A stretch of DNA of 64,000 nt from an uncultured Chloroflexota bacterium (GCA_937974245.1 CALJKV010000074.1:38694-102693), one strand, 5' to 3'; numbered from the stretch's first letter, positions 53,611 through 62,941 are shown. Program-made: numbers and translations. Notes: generated from the sequence alone by a model not told the origin.

Positions 53611-53616
53611 TATAAT
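53611..53616 (+). promoter_or_regulatory. Possible -10 for the MFS leader
   Basis: TATAAT on the plus strand, 32 bases before a GTG with a good Shine-Dalgarno. The -35 is poor (TTGCTC, 18 bases away). It is part of a palindrome, so it could also act for the minus-strand gene. Confidence 0.4.
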
Positions 53617-53642
53617 TTTTATAAGGGTAAAGGAGTAGGGTA

Positions 53643-53684
53643 GTGAATATCGGCTGGCAGAGCGCCGCGAGGCCCCCCAATTAG
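53643..53684 (+). CDS. Possible 13-codon leader peptide upstream of MFS gene
   Basis: GTG opens a 13-codon frame (VNIGWQSAARPPN) seven bases after AAGGAG, ending in TAG. It has no known homologue. The PPN end, two consecutive prolines before the last residue, could stall ribosomes. A strong hairpin and then the transporter gene follow. Whether it is translated is unknown. Confidence 0.35.
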   Translation: MNIGWQSAARPPN

Positions 53685-53719
53685 GTAACAACCTCATTTC
53701 AAAATAATGCTGGATTCCT

Positions 53720-53746
53720 GGCGAACCGTGCAGTTGGCGGTTCGCC
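53720..53746 (+). terminator. Hairpin in MFS leader region
   Basis: GGCGAACCG and CGGTTCGCC form a perfect 9-bp stem with a 9-base loop, followed by TGTTTGG. It lies 36 bases after the short leader frame and 110 bases before the transporter start, where an attenuator would stand. Confidence 0.6.
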
Positions 53747-53855
53747 TGTTTGGATTCCCGGCAAAACCTCTTTAGTTCGGTTGCTCCTCGGCGGTATGTG
53801 TTTCACCTGGGTAAGTCCCTCTCTCTGTTCTATGATTCAACATAAGGAGTGTTTC

Positions 53856-55052
53856 ATGATTGCATTGACCCGACGCCGCTGGCGTTTAGCGCGATTCATC
53901 TTGATTTTGCTGGTGATTGAACTCCTGGATGAACTGGTATTCGGTATCCGCGAGGCTGCCTGGCCGCTGATCCGGGATGATCTCGGCCTGACGTATGCTC
54001 AGGTTGGCATCCTGCTGAGCCTGCCGAGCTTCCTCGCCAATTTCATTGAGCCGGTGTTAGGCATCCTGGGCGATGTTTGGAGACGGCGGATACTGGTGCT
54101 GGGCGGCGGTGCGGTTTTTGCCCTGGCGCTGCTGATGGTCGCTTTCAGCGAGTCGTTCGGACTTCTGTTGGCGGCGTTCATCTTGTTCAATCCGGCGTCA
54201 GGCGCGTTCGTCGGTCTGGCACAGGCGGCGCTGATGGATCATGACCCGGAACGGCATGAACAGAATATGGCCCGCTGGACATTCGCTGGCTCAATCGGTG
54301 TTTCGGGCGGGCCGCTGCTGCTGGGTGTGGGCATCGCGCTGGGGCTGGGCTGGCGCGGGCTGTATCTCCTGCTGGCACTTGCGACAGTGGTTCTAATGGT
54401 TGCGGCCAGTCGCTACTCGTTCCCGAATGGCACTGATAGTCAGGCTGAGGACGAAGGCCCCGCCGGATTCCGCGAGGGAGTCCGCGATGCACTGGAGGCG
54501 CTGCGGCGGCGGGAGGTGCTGCGCTGGCTGACGCTGCTGGAGTTTTCCGACTTTATGCTGGATATTCTGCTCGGCTACCTGGCGCTGTATATGGTAGATG
54601 TGGCCGGGGTGAGCGAGGCGCAGGCCGGTATAGCCGTTGCAGTCTGGGCTGTTGTTGGCTTGGTCGGGGACTTGTTGATTATCCCGCTGTTGGAACGGGT
54701 GCGTGGGTTGACCTATCTGCGGGTAAGCGTGGTCATTGAGTTAATTCTGTACCCGGCATTCCTGCTGGTCGAGCCGTATGTCGTTAAGTTGGTGATCCTG
54801 GGGTTGTTAGGATTCTTCAATGCCGGTTGGTACTCTATTCTTCAGGCGCAACTTTACAGTGCAATGCCCGGACAAAGCGGTACGGTCATGGCGGTTCATA
54901 GTGTATTCGGTTTGGTCGCCAGCCTGTCCCCGCTGATGATCGGGTTGGCTGCTGAGCAAGTCGGGCTGAACAGCGCGATGTGGCTGCTCCTGGTTGGGCC
55001 TGTCGCACTCATGATTGGGCTGCCACGCCGCAAGGAGAACCGTGACTCATGA
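53856..55052 (+). CDS. Major facilitator superfamily transporter
   Basis: A 398-residue protein with about twelve helices in two halves. Helix 1 has ELLDELVFGIREAAWPLIRD; loop 2-3 has GDVWRRRILVLGG, the MFS Gly-Asp-x-x-Arg-Arg signature. A polar central loop of about 30 residues (FPNGTDSQAEDEGPAGFREG) divides the halves. AAGGAG lies six bases before ATG 53856. Direction and substrate are unknown; small-molecule efflux is a likely role in view of the leader region. Confidence 0.9.
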   Translation: MIALTRRRWRLARFILILLVIELLDELVFGIREAAWPLIRDDLGLTYAQVGILLSLPSFLANFIEPVLGILGDVWRRRILVLGGGAVFALALLMVAFSESFGLLLAAFILFNPASGAFVGLAQAALMDHDPERHEQNMARWTFAGSIGVSGGPLLLGVGIALGLGWRGLYLLLALATVVLMVAASRYSFPNGTDSQAEDEGPAGFREGVRDALEALRRREVLRWLTLLEFSDFMLDILLGYLALYMVDVAGVSEAQAGIAVAVWAVVGLVGDLLIIPLLERVRGLTYLRVSVVIELILYPAFLLVEPYVVKLVILGLLGFFNAGWYSILQAQLYSAMPGQSGTVMAVHSVFGLVASLSPLMIGLAAEQVGLNSAMWLLLVGPVALMIGLPRRKENRDS

Positions 55053-55306
55053 GGATCACATAGACTAACAGCACTTCCGGGGTGGCGTTTCACCAACACA
55101 CCGGACAGTTTATTGGTCAATGCCAGGGGAATAGGTGTGCATTTTGCCTGATTCCCTTGTGGCGCTATCTTAATTCTATTATTATTGGAGGTAATAAAGC
55201 CGCTTGAAGATATTATGTATCTGATTGCGACTTTGAGGGACCACCCACCGGTTTTGCCTACAGCAACCAGTGAATAGACATTCTATGATTGGGAGGCACG
55301 TTACAT

Positions 55307-58300
55307 ATGGCGTTAGGACAGCTTAGAATAAATAGTTACCGAAGTTACCTATTGTTGTTCACTTTTTTGCTAGGGGGCTTGCTGCTCTCCGGCCTGGGAC
55401 TCACGCAGGCGGCAGCGCCTGACCTCTTTTTCTCTGAGTATATTGAGGGTTCATCTAATAACAAGGCACTGGAAATTTACAATGGCACAGGCGCGCCCGT
55501 TAATCTGGCCGCTGGTGTATATGAAGTGCGGATGTCGTTTAACGGAGGCACTAGCACGCTGACGATTGCCCTGACCGGTTCGATAGCCAGCGGAGATGTA
55601 TACGTACTGGCGCAAGCTTCTGCTGATCCGGTTATTCTGGCGCAGGCCGACCAGACCAATGGCGCTGGCTGGTTCAACGGCGATGACTCAGTTGTTTTGC
55701 TCAAGAGTGGTGTCGTCATTGACGCCATCGGTCAAACGGGTTTTGACCCCGGCACGGAATGGGGCACTGGTCTGGCCTCTACGGCGGATAATACGCTGCG
55801 CCGTCAACTGAACATCTGCTCAGGTGATACCAACGATACGGATTTGTTTGACCCTGCGCTTGAGTGGGATGGTTTTGCACAGAACACTTTTGACGGTCTG
55901 GGTTCTCATACAGCGGGTTGTGACCGGTCATTGTTCTTCTCGGAATATATTGAAGGCTCATCCAACAACAAAGCCCTGGAAATCTACAATCCGACCTCGG
56001 CGCCGGTCAATCTGGCCGCTGATGGCTATAAAGTCCAGATGTTCTTCAATGGCAATCCTGTGGCTACGCTGACAATCAATCTGATCGGCGTGGTCGCCCC
56101 TGGCGATGTGTTTGTACTAGCACACAGCAGCGCTGACGCTGCGATTCTGGCGCAGGCTGACCAGACCAACGGCGCGGGATGGTTTAACGGCGACGATGCG
56201 GTCGCTTTGCTTAAGGGTTCGGAAGTGATTGATGTTATTGGTCAGGCAGGGTTTGACCCCGGCACGGAATGGGGCACCGGCCTGGTCTCTACGGCAGATA
56301 ACACGCTCCGGCGCAAGCCACCCATTTGTTCAGGCGACACGAATGGCACAGACGCATTCAACCCAGCTGTTGAATGGGATGGTTTTGCCACCAATACTTT
56401 TGATGGCCTCGGCTCGCATACCGCGACTTGCGGTGGTGTGCCCGTCTCAACCAATCCATCGGGCGTTGGTGCGGCAGTCCCGCCGACAGTGGAAGCGGGT
56501 GAGTCTGCGCTGCTCACCGTCGCGGTGACACCGGGAGCGAACCCAACCAGCACCGGACTGGCTGTGGTGGCTAATCTGAGTGCGATAGGCGGCAGCACCG
56601 CGCAGTCCCTCTTTGATAACGGCTCGAACGGTGACGTGACGGCGGGTGATAATGTCTTCTCCTATCTGGTGACCGTTCCCAATGGCACAGCGCCTGCCTC
56701 GTATGCGCTGCCCGTTATTATCATGGATGCGCAGGGACGCAGTGGCTCGGCGGCCATCAACCTGAGCGTTTTGATGACTGCGGCCATCAACCAGATTCAA
56801 GGCGCGTCGCATATCTCACCGCTTCTCGGTCAGACTGTCAGCACGCAGGGTATTGTCACGGCCCTGGCTGGTAATGGTTTCTGGATTCAGAGCGTGACGC
56901 CGGATGGGGACGAAGCGACCTCGGAAGGCTTGTTTATCTTCACCAGCAGCAGCCCCGGCGTTGCGGTAGGCGATGCGGTGCGTGTGATTGGAGCGGTGAC
57001 GGAGTACCGTCCCGGTGGCCTGAGCAGCGGAAACCTGACGCTGACCGAGTTGTCCGGTGGCCCGACCGTCAGTGTTCTATCCAGCGGTAACCCGCTGCCT
57101 GCCTTGACAATCATCGGGAACAGTGGGCGTATCCCGCCGACAACAGTCATTAATGACGATGGCAGTGGTAATGTTGAAGACCAACCGCCTGCCACGTTCG
57201 ACGCGGCTTACGACGGCATTGACTTCTACGAAAGCCTGGAAGGTATGCTCGTGCAGGTGAATGATGCGATTGTTGTAGGCCCAACCAATCAGTTCGGCGA
57301 GACATGGGTGGTGGGTGATGGTGGCACGAATGCCGGGTTGCTCACAGCACGCGGCGGTATCAATATCGCGCCGAGTGATTTCAATCCCGAACGTATCCAA
57401 CTTGAGGATGATCTGTATCCCGGCACATGGCCGATACTGAGCGTGGGTGCACGCCTGACCAGCCCGGTAATCGGCGTAATAGACTACAACTTTGGCAACT
57501 TTGAAGTGAAGGTGACTGATCTGTTCACGGTGGATACTTCTGATGAAGTTGTACGTGAGATCACACCGCTGGCTGGATCGGATGCGGAAGTCACTATCGC
57601 TACCTTCAACGTGGAGAACCTGGGCGGTGATGCCACAACGGCGGATTTTGCGGCGCGGGCAGAACAGATCGTCAACAATCTGGGTTCACCGGACATTGTT
57701 GTCTTGGAGGAAATCCAGGATAATGATGGCGCGTCCAACACCGGAATAACCGACGCGACGGTTACATTCAATAACCTCATCAGTGCTATTCAGACGGCAG
57801 GTGGCCCGGTCTATGAGTTTGCTCAGATCAACCCGGTTAACCTGGCAGATGGTGGCGCCCCTGGTGGCAATATCCGGGTTGGATTCCTGTTTAATGCGAC
57901 ACGGGTCACATTCACTCCGGTTCCTGGCGGCGATGCAACCACTGCAAACAGTGTGAGCTGTGTCAGTGGTGCCCCGATGCTCAACCTCAATCCAGGCCGG
58001 ATTGACCCGACTAACGCGGCGTTTAATAACAGTCGTAAACCGTTGGCCGGTCAGTTTGAGTTTAACGGTGAGCCGATTTTTGTCGTGGGTGTTCACTTTA
58101 GTTCTAAAGGCGGGGACAATCCGCTCTTCGGCTTTACACAACCCCCCGTTCTGGATTCGGAAGTGCAGCGGTTACAACAGGCGCAGGTGGTCAACGACTT
58201 CGTGGACAGTATTCTGAGCTGCGCGCCGGATGCCAGCGTGATAGTCCTGGGTGATGTGAATGACTTCCAGTTCTCACCGCCGGTTGCCACACTCAAGGGA

Positions 58301-59143
58301 AGCGTACTGAACAATCTGTTTGATCTGCTGCCCGCCAACGAACAATACAGCTATGTGTTCGATGGCAACTCGCAGGTTCTTGACCAGATGGTGGTCAGTA
58401 GCTACCTGTTTAATAACGCTGCTCCCGCCTACGATGTGGTACATATCAACTCCGAATTCGCCGACCAGGTGAGCGATCACGATCCTAGTGTGTCCCGCTT
58501 CCTGCCGGTGGTGCCTGTCGGTGTGGATGTACGGCCCTTCAATCCATTCAACTTGATTAACCTGCATTCGAATGCCAAAGTCCCGGTTGCTATCCTCAGC
58601 ACCGCCGACTTCAATGCCGGTTATGTTGATCCCACTACGATCACATTTGCAGGAGCGCCGGTTGCCACTAGCGGGCAGGGTAAACTGCACTATCACTTCC
58701 GCGATGTGAACTGGGATCGCCGCCTGGATATTGTCCTTTACTTTGAGACCCAGGAGATGACTCTGAACTCCGGTATTCTCGATGCGGTTCTGTTTGGCGA
58801 GACCCTGTCTGGAACCAAATTCAGCGGCACAGATCGTGTTCTTGTGATTGGAAACAACGCGCCCGTTCTCCGGTTGCCAGAGGATGGTAGTGTCGTCAAT
58901 CTCAGCCGACCAACTCTGCATTGGAGTCCGGTATTTGGCGCAGCCTGCTATCTGGTTCAGGTAGACGATGAACCGGGCTTCAACGAGCCGCTGGTGCAGG
59001 AATCGACCTTGGTGCTCACGCCCCGCTATCGTGCATTCCCGTTGGCAAACGGCATGTACTATTGGCGTGTCCAGGTTGGTGGTACCTGCAATATTGTCCC
59101 CGGCCCGTGGAGCGAAACCTGGAGCTTTACGGTTGAGCCATAA
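55307..59143 (+). CDS. Large secreted nuclease with two lamin-tail domains
   Basis: A 1278-residue exported protein, ExeM/NucH-like. After a signal peptide (LLSGLGLTQAAA) come two near-identical lamin-tail domains (about 38-200 and 205-375; FFSEYIEGSSNNKALEIYN in both), a linker domain, an OB-like region (about 493-735; GQTVSTQGIVTALAGNGFWI) and an endonuclease/exonuclease/phosphatase domain (about 760-1065; IATFNVENLG, VVLEEIQD, VHFSSKGGDN, LGDVNDFQ, SDHDPS), which holds the metal and catalytic residues. A beta domain (1071-1181) and an FnIII-like domain (1186-1278) end it. ATG 55307 follows GGAGG. It probably degrades extracellular DNA for nutrients or biofilm turnover. Confidence 0.93.
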   Translation: MALGQLRINSYRSYLLLFTFLLGGLLLSGLGLTQAAAPDLFFSEYIEGSSNNKALEIYNGTGAPVNLAAGVYEVRMSFNGGTSTLTIALTGSIASGDVYVLAQASADPVILAQADQTNGAGWFNGDDSVVLLKSGVVIDAIGQTGFDPGTEWGTGLASTADNTLRRQLNICSGDTNDTDLFDPALEWDGFAQNTFDGLGSHTAGCDRSLFFSEYIEGSSNNKALEIYNPTSAPVNLAADGYKVQMFFNGNPVATLTINLIGVVAPGDVFVLAHSSADAAILAQADQTNGAGWFNGDDAVALLKGSEVIDVIGQAGFDPGTEWGTGLVSTADNTLRRKPPICSGDTNGTDAFNPAVEWDGFATNTFDGLGSHTATCGGVPVSTNPSGVGAAVPPTVEAGESALLTVAVTPGANPTSTGLAVVANLSAIGGSTAQSLFDNGSNGDVTAGDNVFSYLVTVPNGTAPASYALPVIIMDAQGRSGSAAINLSVLMTAAINQIQGASHISPLLGQTVSTQGIVTALAGNGFWIQSVTPDGDEATSEGLFIFTSSSPGVAVGDAVRVIGAVTEYRPGGLSSGNLTLTELSGGPTVSVLSSGNPLPALTIIGNSGRIPPTTVINDDGSGNVEDQPPATFDAAYDGIDFYESLEGMLVQVNDAIVVGPTNQFGETWVVGDGGTNAGLLTARGGINIAPSDFNPERIQLEDDLYPGTWPILSVGARLTSPVIGVIDYNFGNFEVKVTDLFTVDTSDEVVREITPLAGSDAEVTIATFNVENLGGDATTADFAARAEQIVNNLGSPDIVVLEEIQDNDGASNTGITDATVTFNNLISAIQTAGGPVYEFAQINPVNLADGGAPGGNIRVGFLFNATRVTFTPVPGGDATTANSVSCVSGAPMLNLNPGRIDPTNAAFNNSRKPLAGQFEFNGEPIFVVGVHFSSKGGDNPLFGFTQPPVLDSEVQRLQQAQVVNDFVDSILSCAPDASVIVLGDVNDFQFSPPVATLKGSVLNNLFDLLPANEQYSYVFDGNSQVLDQMVVSSYLFNNAAPAYDVVHINSEFADQVSDHDPSVSRFLPVVPVGVDVRPFNPFNLINLHSNAKVPVAILSTADFNAGYVDPTTITFAGAPVATSGQGKLHYHFRDVNWDRRLDIVLYFETQEMTLNSGILDAVLFGETLSGTKFSGTDRVLVIGNNAPVLRLPEDGSVVNLSRPTLHWSPVFGAACYLVQVDDEPGFNEPLVQESTLVLTPRYRAFPLANGMYYWRVQVGGTCNIVPGPWSETWSFTVEP

Positions 59144-59180
59144 TGCGATGCCATAAAACGCAATAACTGAACAGGAAAGG

Positions 59181-59210
59181 AAAGGGAGTCTCCAGGCGGA
59201 GACTCCCTTT
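59181..59210. terminator. Bidirectional terminator after the nuclease gene
   Basis: AAAGGGAGTCTCC and GGAGACTCCCTTT form a perfect 13-bp stem with the loop AGGC. A and T runs within the arms suit termination in both directions; convergent genes lie on either side. Confidence 0.9.
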
Positions 59211-59260
59211 CAATTTGGTCCTTGAACTGCAATTCGCAAGGTTCAATGTGTCGGTATGGG

Positions 59261-59734
59261 TTACTTCGGCAGTTTGCCGGTGACGCCCATCCACCATCGC
59301 ATCCCTTTATGGAAAATATCCACTGGTTCGCAGTACATATACGGGCAGCCGGTTGGGATGACCATAATGCCGTTGTCATGGCAGAACTGTACGGCGGTAT
59401 CAGATGTGCTGCGGACACCATGCATAACCGAGCAGTGCATCCACACCCGCTTGATACCGGCCTCGGCACAGTCCCGCACAATCTCATCGGTGATTTCGGG
59501 CTTGGTGACAATCATCACCGCGTCTACCGGGACGGGCGTGGATTTCACGTCAGGGTAACAGGGGTCGCCTTCGACCATATCTGCGTTGGGGTTGATGGCA
59601 AAGACTTCGTAACCCTCATCTTTGAGTTTCTTGTAAATCGAGTTGGCGGTTTCACCTGGTTTCCGCGAAACACCAGCAACCGCAATCCGCTTCTGCGCCA
59701 TAAAATCTGTGACCATTTCCTGCATGGTGGGCAT
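59261..59734 (-). CDS. CoA-binding domain protein (YccU-like)
   Basis: A 157-residue Rossmann-fold protein. RIAVAGVSRKPGETANSIYK binds the nucleotide part, and YEVFAINPNAD, DAVMIVTKPEITDEIVRDCA and GIKRVWMHCSVMH follow the CoA-binding family (PF13380). It is slightly longer than typical members by a C-terminal Tyr/Trp-rich segment (CPYMYCEPVDIFHKGMRWWM). AAGGAG stands nine bases before the ATG. Role unknown; relatives are linked to CoA ligand enzymes. Confidence 0.85.
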   Translation of the reverse strand: MPTMQEMVTDFMAQKRIAVAGVSRKPGETANSIYKKLKDEGYEVFAINPNADMVEGDPCYPDVKSTPVPVDAVMIVTKPEITDEIVRDCAEAGIKRVWMHCSVMHGVRSTSDTAVQFCHDNGIMVIPTGCPYMYCEPVDIFHKGMRWWMGVTGKLPK

Positions 59735-59827
59735 CGCTCACATCTCCTTCATTTGCACTATCCGTATATACGGAATATACGGCTTACAAAAGGTGATGTT
59801 TCTAATCAATGTCATGGTTTGCAGGTG

Positions 59828-61246
59828 TCATTTGTCCGGTTGTGGAATGGCTGCCGGTAGCGTGAACCAGAACACGCTGCCCTGGCTGGCGCTGCTTTCC
59901 ACGCCGATTTGTCCGCCATGCGCCTTGACGAGCTGCCGGACAATGGCTAACCCTAACCCGGTGCCGCCGCGTTCACGCGCCCGTGACGGATCCGCTCGCC
60001 AGAAACGGTCAAACACGTAAGGAAGGTCTTCAGCCGGTATTCCCTGTCCGGTATCCGTCACACTGATTCGTGCCAGATATTGCTCGGGTAAATTTTCCAG
60101 GCAAATGCGGATTTCTCCATCAACCGGTGTATGCCGCAGCGCGTTAGAGAGCAGGTTGTGCAGGACCTGGCGTACCCGGTCAGCATCGGCCTGTACCGGC
60201 AGTGTCCTATCTGGCAGAGTCAGACTCACGCGGATGTTTTGCTCGTCTGCCGCCGTCTTAAAGACATCTACCGTGTTTTCCAGCAGCGGCTTGAGGTCGA
60301 GTGGCACGGGGTGGAGCGCTAGCTGTCCGGCTTCAGCCAGCGCCAGTTCGCGCAGGTCATTTATCAGTCGGTTGAGGATGATCGTTTCGTCATAGAGCGA
60401 GGCGATTTCGCTTTTTTCCAGGGGATAGACATCATCCAACAGCGCCCGCAGGCTGCCATGTATCACAGTGAGCGGTGTCCGCAATTCGTGGGCGATGTCG
60501 GCCACCATGTTGCGGCGCAGCGTTTCATTACGCTGTAACGAGGCGGCCATATCATTGAAAGCGTGTGCCAGTCCAGCGACTTCTTCCGCGCCATTCACGG
60601 CTACCCGCTGGTCGAGTTTGCCCTGGGCAATCTGGCGGGCAGCTCGTGCCAAACGGTGCAGGGGGGCGGCCAATCCACGCGCAATCAGGATACCTAATAA
60701 TAGTGCCAATCCACTTGCCAGCAGACCAACCTGAAGCAGGGCCTGATACAGGTGGTCGAGAAAGGCCTGCTCAACCGTTGTCAGTTGCAGCACCGGTGGT
60801 AAACTGGCCGCCAGATAGCCGACAACCTGATTGTTCACCGTAATGGGCAGTGCATTGTCGCGCTCTGCTATAGGTAAGGGCTTGTTATTCAGGTCACGCC
60901 GGTCACTATGGACGACGCGCCAGGTTTCATCCGTCAATGTCAATTCAGGCATCGCTGCTTCTGTCATCATCATGCCGCGCCGCCCTTGTGGCCCGCGCCC
61001 TTCAGCGCCCGAGAACGGGTTGTTCAGCATCTGTTCAACCCCACGCCAACTGCCATTGGTGGTGTAATAGGTGGTCAGGCCGTCTATCACCCCGGATTCG
61101 ACAAGCTGGTTGTTAATCACGAATATGTTGAACTGAGTGCTGGCCTGCCGGTTGATGAGGATAGTCACCAGCCCGGTTGTAATGATGGCGACCAGCACAA
61201 ATCCCAGTGCGAGACGAATCCACAGGCGGTTCACCGTGCCTTTCAT
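59828..61246 (-). CDS. Sensor histidine kinase with HAMP domain
   Basis: A 472-residue membrane kinase. Two helices (about 9-30 and 168-188) enclose an extracytoplasmic sensor of about 135 residues, which holds a Gly/Arg/Met stretch (GRGPQGRRGMMMTEAAMPE). HAMP follows (RGLAAPLHRLARAARQIAQG), then HisKA with H253 in DIAHELRTPLTVIHG, and ATPase motifs LLSNALRHTPVDG, DTGQGIPAEDLPYVFDRFWR and GTGLGLAIVRQLV. ATG 61246 overlaps the regulator stop by four bases (ATGA). Third gene in a string with a Met/His-rich repeat protein and the regulator. Confidence 0.95.
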   Translation of the reverse strand: MKGTVNRLWIRLALGFVLVAIITTGLVTILINRQASTQFNIFVINNQLVESGVIDGLTTYYTTNGSWRGVEQMLNNPFSGAEGRGPQGRRGMMMTEAAMPELTLTDETWRVVHSDRRDLNNKPLPIAERDNALPITVNNQVVGYLAASLPPVLQLTTVEQAFLDHLYQALLQVGLLASGLALLLGILIARGLAAPLHRLARAARQIAQGKLDQRVAVNGAEEVAGLAHAFNDMAASLQRNETLRRNMVADIAHELRTPLTVIHGSLRALLDDVYPLEKSEIASLYDETIILNRLINDLRELALAEAGQLALHPVPLDLKPLLENTVDVFKTAADEQNIRVSLTLPDRTLPVQADADRVRQVLHNLLSNALRHTPVDGEIRICLENLPEQYLARISVTDTGQGIPAEDLPYVFDRFWRADPSRARERGGTGLGLAIVRQLVKAHGGQIGVESSASQGSVFWFTLPAAIPQPDK

Positions 61247-61944
61247 GTGCGTTCGTCCCAAAGGCGATAGCCCACACCGTACACCGTCAGGATATAGGTC
61301 GGGTTGCTCGAATCCGGCTCGATCTTCTTGCGCAGGTTCTTGATATGGCTGTCCACCGTGCGATCCAGATTGTCGTAGGTATAACCAAACACCTGCTCGA
61401 TTAATTCCATCCGGGTGAAGGCTTTGCCGGGATTCTGCATAAACACCTTTAGCAGGTTGAATTCTGTTACAGTCACGTCAAGAAGTATATCGGCCTGAGT
61501 GACCTGGTGGGCGTCGGTGTCCAGGCGTAAATCGCCTACCGCGAGTACCCGCGCCCCCGGCCCCAGAGTATCCCCGGTGCGCCGCAGTACTGCTCGTACC
61601 CGTGCAACGACCTCACGAGGGTTGAATGGCTTGGTGATATAGTCGTCCGCGCCCAATTCGAGGCCGATGATCTTATCAGTATCTTCCACCCGCGCCGTGA
61701 GCATGATAATCGGTGTGGCCGCTAACGACTCCTCGCTGCGCACGCGCCGGGTGATGTCCCAGCCGTCATGTTCGGGCAGCATCAAATCCAGAATCACCAG
61801 GTCAGGGCGTTCGCGTCGGATGATATGCAAGGCGGTTTCACCCCCATAAGCGGTTAATACACTGTATCCGCTTTCTTCCAGGTAGGATCGAATCAGCCGT
61901 ACAATCTGTTTGTCGTCATCAACCACCAACACCCGCAGTGCCAC
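61243..61944 (-). CDS. Response regulator, OmpR/PhoB type
   Basis: A 233-residue regulator. Receiver about 3-118 with VDDD (8-11), phosphoacceptor D53 in LVILDLMLPEHDGW and lysine in YITKPFN; winged helix about 135-230 (VTVTEFNLLKVFMQNPGKAF, then GYTYDNLDRTVDSHIKNLRK). Start is GTG with AAGGAG seven bases upstream. Coupled to the kinase gene. Direct repeats with an 11-base period upstream of the repeat-protein gene are a candidate target. Confidence 0.95.
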   Translation of the reverse strand: MALRVLVVDDDKQIVRLIRSYLEESGYSVLTAYGGETALHIIRRERPDLVILDLMLPEHDGWDITRRVRSEESLAATPIIMLTARVEDTDKIIGLELGADDYITKPFNPREVVARVRAVLRRTGDTLGPGARVLAVGDLRLDTDAHQVTQADILLDVTVTEFNLLKVFMQNPGKAFTRMELIEQVFGYTYDNLDRTVDSHIKNLRKKIEPDSSNPTYILTVYGVGYRLWDERT

Positions 61945-62018
61945 CGGTTTACTCCTTGTTTATATTGGGTTGCTGCTCCATATAGCATAACGCATTTCCC
62001 GGCATCCCATGATAAAAC

Positions 62019-62046
62019 GGGCGCAGCACCGGTTGATGCTGCCCCC
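62019..62046 (-). terminator. Stem-loop between repeat-protein and regulator genes
   Basis: On the minus strand GGGGGCAGCA pairs with TGCTGCGCCC (one mismatch) around 8 bases, followed by GTTTTATC. It would let the exported protein be made in excess of the two-component system. Confidence 0.6.
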
Positions 62047-62071
62047 ACTGTGATGGACTACCGAGGTCGGG

Positions 62072-62941
62072 TTACGTGCTGGCTTCCGGGGTAGCTGTTG
62101 GCGCTTCGGTATCCGGTACGACTGGGAAGCCGAGGCCACCATGCCGTCCACCCTGCGGGCCACGGAAATTGTTGGAGCGTCCACCCTGCGGGCCAAGGTG
62201 TCCGCCAAAGTCCATACCGTGTCCCATATCCATGCCGTGCATCAGGCCAAATGCGCCCGAAAGCTCTGCCGTGAGATTAGCGGTTTCCAGTGCGAGACGG
62301 GCATCAGCCTGTGCCTGGGTCAGCCGCCCGGCTTCGACCTGGGCTGCCAGTAGTTCGCTGCGCTGCGCGACGATGGCAGCCACGATGGTATCGAGTGCGA
62401 CACCTTTTTCCTCGGCGAGTTGGGCAACCGTTTTGCCGCCCTGAATTTCAGCCACAAGATCGGTTACTTCCATACCAAGCTGTTCGGCGACCACCGTGAT
62501 GAGAGGGTTTTGCATCCCGACGAATGCTGCGCCGCGCCCCACCGGCATTGCGTTAGAAAGCTGCGCCGTGATGTTCGCGGTTTGCAGCGCGAGCATGGCA
62601 TCAGCCTGTCCCTGGGTCAGCCGCCCGGCTTCGACCTGAGCGGCCATCAGTTCGTTGTGCTGTGTGGCGATGGCGGCTACGATGGTATCAAGCGCGACAC
62701 CCTTTTCCTCCGCGAGTTGGGCAACCGTCTTGCCACCCTGGAGTTCGGTTACGAGGTCGGTCAATTCTATGCCAAGCTGCTCGGAAACTACTGTGGGCAT
62801 TGTGTTATCCGGCCCACCAATACCCATGCCGCGCCCAAAGTCAAAGGGGTGTCCACCCTGGGCTGCGGCGAAGCCGACACCGGCGACGGCCAACACCAAT
62901 ACGACCGCCATACTGATAATCCACATACGACGCTTATTCAC
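62072..62941 (-). CDS. Exported helical-repeat protein with Met/His/Gly-rich tail
   Basis: A 289-residue protein with a signal peptide to about residue 28. Two copies of an approximately 80-residue helical module follow: EQLGIELTDLVTELQGGKTV and EQLGMEVTDLVAEIQGGKTV, both continuing AQLAEEKGVALDTIVAAI and AQVEAGRLTQ-AQAD-type; this resembles DUF2680/YckD-like modules. The tail is rich in Met, His and Gly (GLMHGMDMGHGMDFGGHLGP) and in GPQGGR repeats, suited to metal binding. Start GTG has GGAGG upstream. It heads the string with the two-component system, a layout like Spy/CpxP-type periplasmic sensors-accessories, which is inference. Confidence 0.8.
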   Translation of the reverse strand: MNKRRMWIISMAVVLVLAVAGVGFAAAQGGHPFDFGRGMGIGGPDNTMPTVVSEQLGIELTDLVTELQGGKTVAQLAEEKGVALDTIVAAIATQHNELMAAQVEAGRLTQGQADAMLALQTANITAQLSNAMPVGRGAAFVGMQNPLITVVAEQLGMEVTDLVAEIQGGKTVAQLAEEKGVALDTIVAAIVAQRSELLAAQVEAGRLTQAQADARLALETANLTAELSGAFGLMHGMDMGHGMDFGGHLGPQGGRSNNFRGPQGGRHGGLGFPVVPDTEAPTATPEAST

